Source: Epiperipatus broadwayi (lineage: Eukaryota; Onychophora; Udeonychophora; Euonychophora; Peripatidae). Taken from it: 64,000 nucleotides of DNA. The notes beneath the pieces are model-generated. The model did no database searches and had not been told where the DNA came from. It saw only the letters and a program-made list of their open reading frames with translations. Positions 61,201 through 64,000 of this stretch are shown piece after piece. The position numbers and the translations under genes are program-made. Within the stretch, counting starts at the first letter, position 1; every line of letters starts with the position of its first letter. The stretch covers positions 8,902,499 through 8,966,498 of the forward strand of contig JAQFVV010000012.1 of NCBI GenBank assembly GCA_028023455.1. Direction: 5' to 3'.

Positions 61201-64000
61201 CTTGAAGCATCTCAGTTAATCATTACTGATCTTCTCTTCTGAACAATAAATAAATGCTGCTATCTTCCACTGGCTCTGCACAGAATGAAATATTAAAAAA
61301 GACTGATTTTCCTTAAAATATTCAAATGCTGTATATTTCAATAGTTCTAATTTATTACTCAAGAGTTCAAAGTTTGAGTCCTGAAAATACTAGAACTGGA
61401 ATCAATTTGAAAACCTATGGTCTAGAATTTAACTCACTAACACAATAAATAATACCAAGCACAGCTATTTATTAAAGATTCTACAAGGTTAATTAGGATT
61501 TGTCAGATTAATGTCAGAAGTCATAATAATAATAATATCAATAAAACATGTTGCAATGTTGTTAAAGCTTAAAATATATTATACATAGGTGTATATTATT
61601 ATAAAAAAGTAAGAGTGACTATGTCATATCTATAGAAGTATGACACTTCGCTCACTGGTAATGAAGACATTACTATATTGCAAATGTAATTTTTTTTTTT
61701 TTTACATTGACACTCATAAGACAAATCTTTTGCTAGATGTATTTACTAATTACTACTGAATGTTAGACAGGTAGGCTATGGATAGTTTAAATCACAAACC
61801 TATTTTTGAGCAAAAATTTTTTAAGATTTATCTGTGTCAAACTTTAGATTATGGATATAGCCAGTGGGTTATGTTAATCACTATGCCATGAAGTCCTTCT
61901 TATAAATCAATTAAGTTAATGCCAGATGTAGTGCAAGGAATATTTTATATACAGTTATGTTCTACAAAAATATGAAAGATAATTTCAGAAATGGTTAATA
62001 AATAATTTAATGTTATATATTTAATAAAGCAACTTTTTAGTTAATAAATACATTCAGTTCCCTATTACACAAGAGTTTATATGAAATTCAAGCCCTGAAA
62101 GTAAAAGAGATGGAAACTACAATCCATAGATTCTAAATTCTAGATTCACCACTAAAATTCTGCAGTAAACCATGCAGACAGATAATCAAACAGTTAATGG
62201 CTCAGGAGTTCATATAAAGTTTGAACATCAGAATGATAGAGCTCCAAAAGTCACTGCACTAAAGTGATTTAGTGCATTCTTTTAGCATTGTTAATGATAA
62301 ATATATTTCTAATTATTATTAATAATAACTGAAATATTTTCTTTTTTTTTTTAAATATAAAATTTTTACGTTTATAAACCTAACATAAATGTCATCATTG
62401 TTCCACTTGATATACTTATATTGTCAGCAATAAAATGTATAGAAATACCCTTAATTTTTTTAATCCTCCAATGTTTAACGATATATATTAAATAATAATA
62501 AATGTGAGAATATATATTAATATTTTAACAGTACTTTTAAAAGTCAAAAACAAATAGACTTAAGTCTAGATGTGAAGATGGGATTAGAATCATTATAAAA
62601 GTAAATATTTTGTCACATCTCTCATTTTTCAACTTTTCAATTGAAGTAAATAAATTCACCAGAGTTTTCTTTTCTAATTTACTAAATGCACACTTCTTAG
62701 AAAGATAAAGAAAAATGCAGAATTCATCTCGACCTGTTGTGATTCCATTAACTTCATCTGGCTACTAAGATTAATTCCTTATAACTTTCTCGAAAACTAA
62801 ATACATTGAATAATATCAAAAAAGTCCAATTAAACAATTTACAAATTGATGGCAATACATTTGACAAAAGCAAATTTGTGGAAGCATTTCTAGATATTAA
62901 AATATAATTATGAAGTTAAAAAAAGCGTCTATATGTTTATCTATATATCACATGATTAGTTTTACACAGTCATTCATTATATTCAAATGCTTTGTGTAGT
63001 TTAACTGCAGTAGAGTGACTAACTCAAGACTCAAAAATTTCTGGATCAAATAAATTCAAAACTGAGAGCTGTAAAAAAAGTCTCTGCATTCATCAGTCTA
63101 ATAAAATATGTTGTGATCTCAAACATCATGTTATTTTCCCAAAAGCATACTATATGGCTTTTTTATTTAGTTATCTAAATATTATTATTATATTTGATTG
63201 GGTATAAAAAAATTCACAAATATAAATGTTTAGTTATTCAAAATACAAAATGTTTTGAATCAAACAATTCTTAACTATTCTAAAGCCTTTTAGAGCAAAC
63301 AATCAATGAGTGTAAATTATTTCAATTAACATCTTTCTGCTTTTATTCAGATATGTCTTTACTATATATGCAGAAAATCATTGATAGCATTTCCAATCTA
63401 ATATTTATGAATCTGTAACATAAAATTTAAGAATTAAGTAGGATATCCCCCTATCTTTCTTACAATGGCCTATATATATATATCATAGTGCTTGAAATAT
63501 TTACTGTTCATATGCTATACCACATTAAGGTTGACCACGCATACTTCAAGAAGAATATCTCGTCAACTATGTAGAGAAATAATCAATCATCCATATAAAT
63601 GTAGCAATTTTTCTCATTTGTATTAATTATATTAAAATGACTAACATGATATTCAAACTTCAATAATCAGTATCATGCACAATTTTCTATACAATCTTCA
63701 GCTTACTTCAATGTGATTAAAAGCTAAGCATGATAGTCAAGTAAAACTCATTTTAGGGAGTAAGACTTGTGTAATAAATAACATCAAAATATATAATAAA
63801 ATAAAATAACAATACTTAGAAATATATTTAAGCAAGTTTTGATCAATGTAAGCTCCAATTGGAGTGCTTGAAACATTCATTATTCAGTCACTATATATCA
63901 TTAAAAAATTGACCTTTTTTCTTTTCAGAAAGAAGCATAACTAAGTTGAGGCTTAAAATATATAATTATATATATATTAATAGAGTTTGTAGCAAAACTA
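58240..64000. other. AT-rich DNA, presumed intron
   Basis: No exon, palindrome or LINE fragment with convincing motifs. Near 58985-59060 the minus strand shows a B-box-like ggtttgaatctcac, perhaps a tRNA relic. Near 59580-59760 a minus-strand stretch (FKKAAKDVFEDGERKSE) is weakly LINE-like. Neither is strong enough to call. Confidence 0.4.

Overview
This is AT-rich (about three-quarters A+T by eye), gene-poor animal nuclear DNA. The support is one short exon of a PDZ-domain protein with consensus splice sites, many degenerate LINEs, tRNA-derived SINEs, Tigger and hAT elements, and no compact coding or operon structure. The LINE protein types fit an invertebrate. The Jockey-like element is of a kind common in arthropods, but I cannot name the species.

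The only convincing host-gene piece is a 63-bp exon at 22464-22526 on the minus strand. It encodes the middle of a PDZ domain (DGRIREGDQIIQ) and resembles the PDZRN3/4 group. Most of the window is then probably the introns on either side of it, at least 22 kb on one side and 41 kb on the other.

Layout: 1-7 kb, AT-rich DNA with three nested palindromic elements. 7.2-7.7 kb, a ~127-bp tandem repeat. 7.7-9.4 kb, a broken minus-strand L1-like LINE. 9.7-14.7 kb, a nearly full-length but decayed plus-strand Jockey/CR1-like LINE, split in its reverse transcriptase by a palindromic element. 15.7-22 kb, two more palindromes and a faint LINE. 22.5 kb, the PDZ exon. 24.1-26.5 kb, an RTE-like LINE. 28.7-31.6 kb, LINE 3' ends and a palindrome. 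33.5-35.2 kb, a palindrome and a Tigger deletion derivative. 37-44 kb, a SINE, a palindrome with tandem hammerhead-like motifs, a 145-bp duplication and another palindrome. 47.6-53.7 kb, two minus-strand LINE remnants and a compound palindrome. 55-56.2 kb, a hAT MITE with a perfect 8-bp target duplication and a near-perfect foldback. 57-64 kb, AT-rich DNA with one SINE.

The most notable signal is a shared architecture seen twelve times in 64 kb, in at least eight unrelated sequence families. Each has long inverted repeats, an extra segment of about 30-65 bp on one end only, and direct target duplications, usually 9-14 bp. One family (4171-5607) still carries the end of a GIY-YIG-type reading frame between its arms. 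Two families (A and the one at 38.5 kb) contain hammerhead-ribozyme cores, and the 4.2-kb family has decayed ones. Together this points to Penelope-like retroelements with inverted pseudo-LTRs, mostly as non-autonomous derivatives.
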